This document shows, piece by piece, positions 5,433 through 5,637 of a stretch of DNA of 5,637 bases. The stretch spans positions 470-6,106 of the forward strand of contig DKBA01000070.1 in assembly GCA_002450985.1 (NCBI GenBank), given 5' to 3'. Within the stretch, counting starts at the first letter, position 1, and each line of letters opens with the position of its first letter. Under the pieces are notes generated by a model. The model was not told where the DNA came from. It worked only from the letters and a program-made list of their open reading frames with translations, and made no database searches. The stretch comes from Acidimicrobiia bacterium UBA6912. GTDB lineage: Bacteria; Actinomycetota; Acidimicrobiia; Spongiisociales; UBA5794. Position numbers and translations under genes: made by a program.

Positions 5433-5637
5433 CCCGTATCGCCCAGGTCGTGCCCAACCTGGCGACGTTCGCCGTGGACGACGGGTTCTCCTATCGCATC
5501 CCCGACACGATGAGCGGAGTCGAGGTGGGTTCGCTCGTTCGGGTCCCGCTCGGCGGGCGCAGGGTGCGCGGGTTCGTCACCCACGTGCGCGGCGGCGACG
5601 ATCCGAGCGGGCTGCGGGACGTCCTTGGCGTGGTCGG
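5429..5637 (+). CDS. priA: Primosomal protein N' (replication restart protein), N-terminal part (3' end outside window)
   Basis: Only the first 69 codons are present. PriA recognises stalled forks and reloads the replisome; what is visible is the start of its N-terminal DNA-binding domain. RIAQVVPNL, FSYRIPDTM, GSLVRVPLGGRRVRGFV and THV follow the order of the E. coli domain (first strand, then FDY-like, then RVRVPFG-like, then a G-x-V strand). Homology includes the first strand encoded at 5435-5452, so GTG 5450 would cut it off. The only start upstream is CTG 5429, which overlaps the coaBC stop as CTGA and has GGGAGA 6 nt before it. Many actinobacterial PriA proteins have lost helicase motifs, but that part is not in the window. 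In many Actinomycetota metK lies between coaBC and priA; it is absent here. Identity is good for so short a fragment; the start is inferred. Confidence 0.85.
   Translation, partial: MTRIAQVVPNLATFAVDDGFSYRIPDTMSGVEVGSLVRVPLGGRRVRGFVTHVRGGDDPSGLRDVLGVV

Noticed and set aside
5450..5452. GTG as the priA start
   Set aside because: It would remove the first strand of the PriA N-terminal domain and has no ribosome binding site at a suitable distance; it remains the fallback if CTG is not used.
1..5637. Mobile elements, CRISPR repeats, tRNA/rRNA genes, phage attachment sites, defence or secondary-metabolism genes
   Set aside because: None seen. The whole window is accounted for by eight housekeeping genes with short junctions, and no inverted or direct repeats of note were found by reading.

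Overview
This is an ordinary, tightly packed housekeeping region, all on the + strand, from a high-GC (roughly 70% by eye) member of the Actinomycetota. The best taxonomic marker is mihF, the actinobacterial integration host factor, in the classic neighbourhood of pyrF, rpoZ, coaBC and priA. The organism is probably not a Streptomyces or Mycobacterium relative. Its dihydroorotate dehydrogenase is the class 1 (cytosolic, cysteine-base) type instead of the membrane class 2 type, and the position where those groups carry gmk is held by an archaeal-type cytidylate kinase-like gene. A deep-branching class such as Acidimicrobiia is my guess, not something the sequence proves.

Layout: (1) 1-3021 is the end of a pyrimidine operon: the C-terminal 470 residues of carB, then pyrD (8-nt overlap) and pyrF (4-nt GTGA overlap). 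(2) 3053-3908 holds mihF, with a perfect AGGAGG ribosome binding site and a candidate promoter, followed one base later by a P-loop (d)CMP kinase-like gene. (3) 3909-3988 is the longest gap, 80 bp, with a candidate -10 box. (4) 3989-5637 holds rpoZ, coaBC and the first 69 codons of priA. priA appears to start at a CTG overlapping the coaBC stop.

How the genes fit together: CarB makes carbamoyl phosphate, PyrD oxidises dihydroorotate to orotate, and PyrF decarboxylates OMP to UMP. The kinase would act on nucleoside monophosphates, plausibly CMP/dCMP. mIHF is a nucleoid protein, RpoZ a small RNA polymerase subunit, CoaBC makes phosphopantetheine for CoA, and PriA acts in replication restart. 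This cluster links nucleotide supply to transcription, chromosome structure and replication.

No mobile element, CRISPR array, tRNA, rRNA or defence-like gene was seen, and no undescribed system is evident. The points worth a second look are the kinase in the gmk slot, the class 1 PyrD with no adjacent pyrK, the CTG start of priA, residue changes in CoaBC and PyrF, and two candidate internal promoters.
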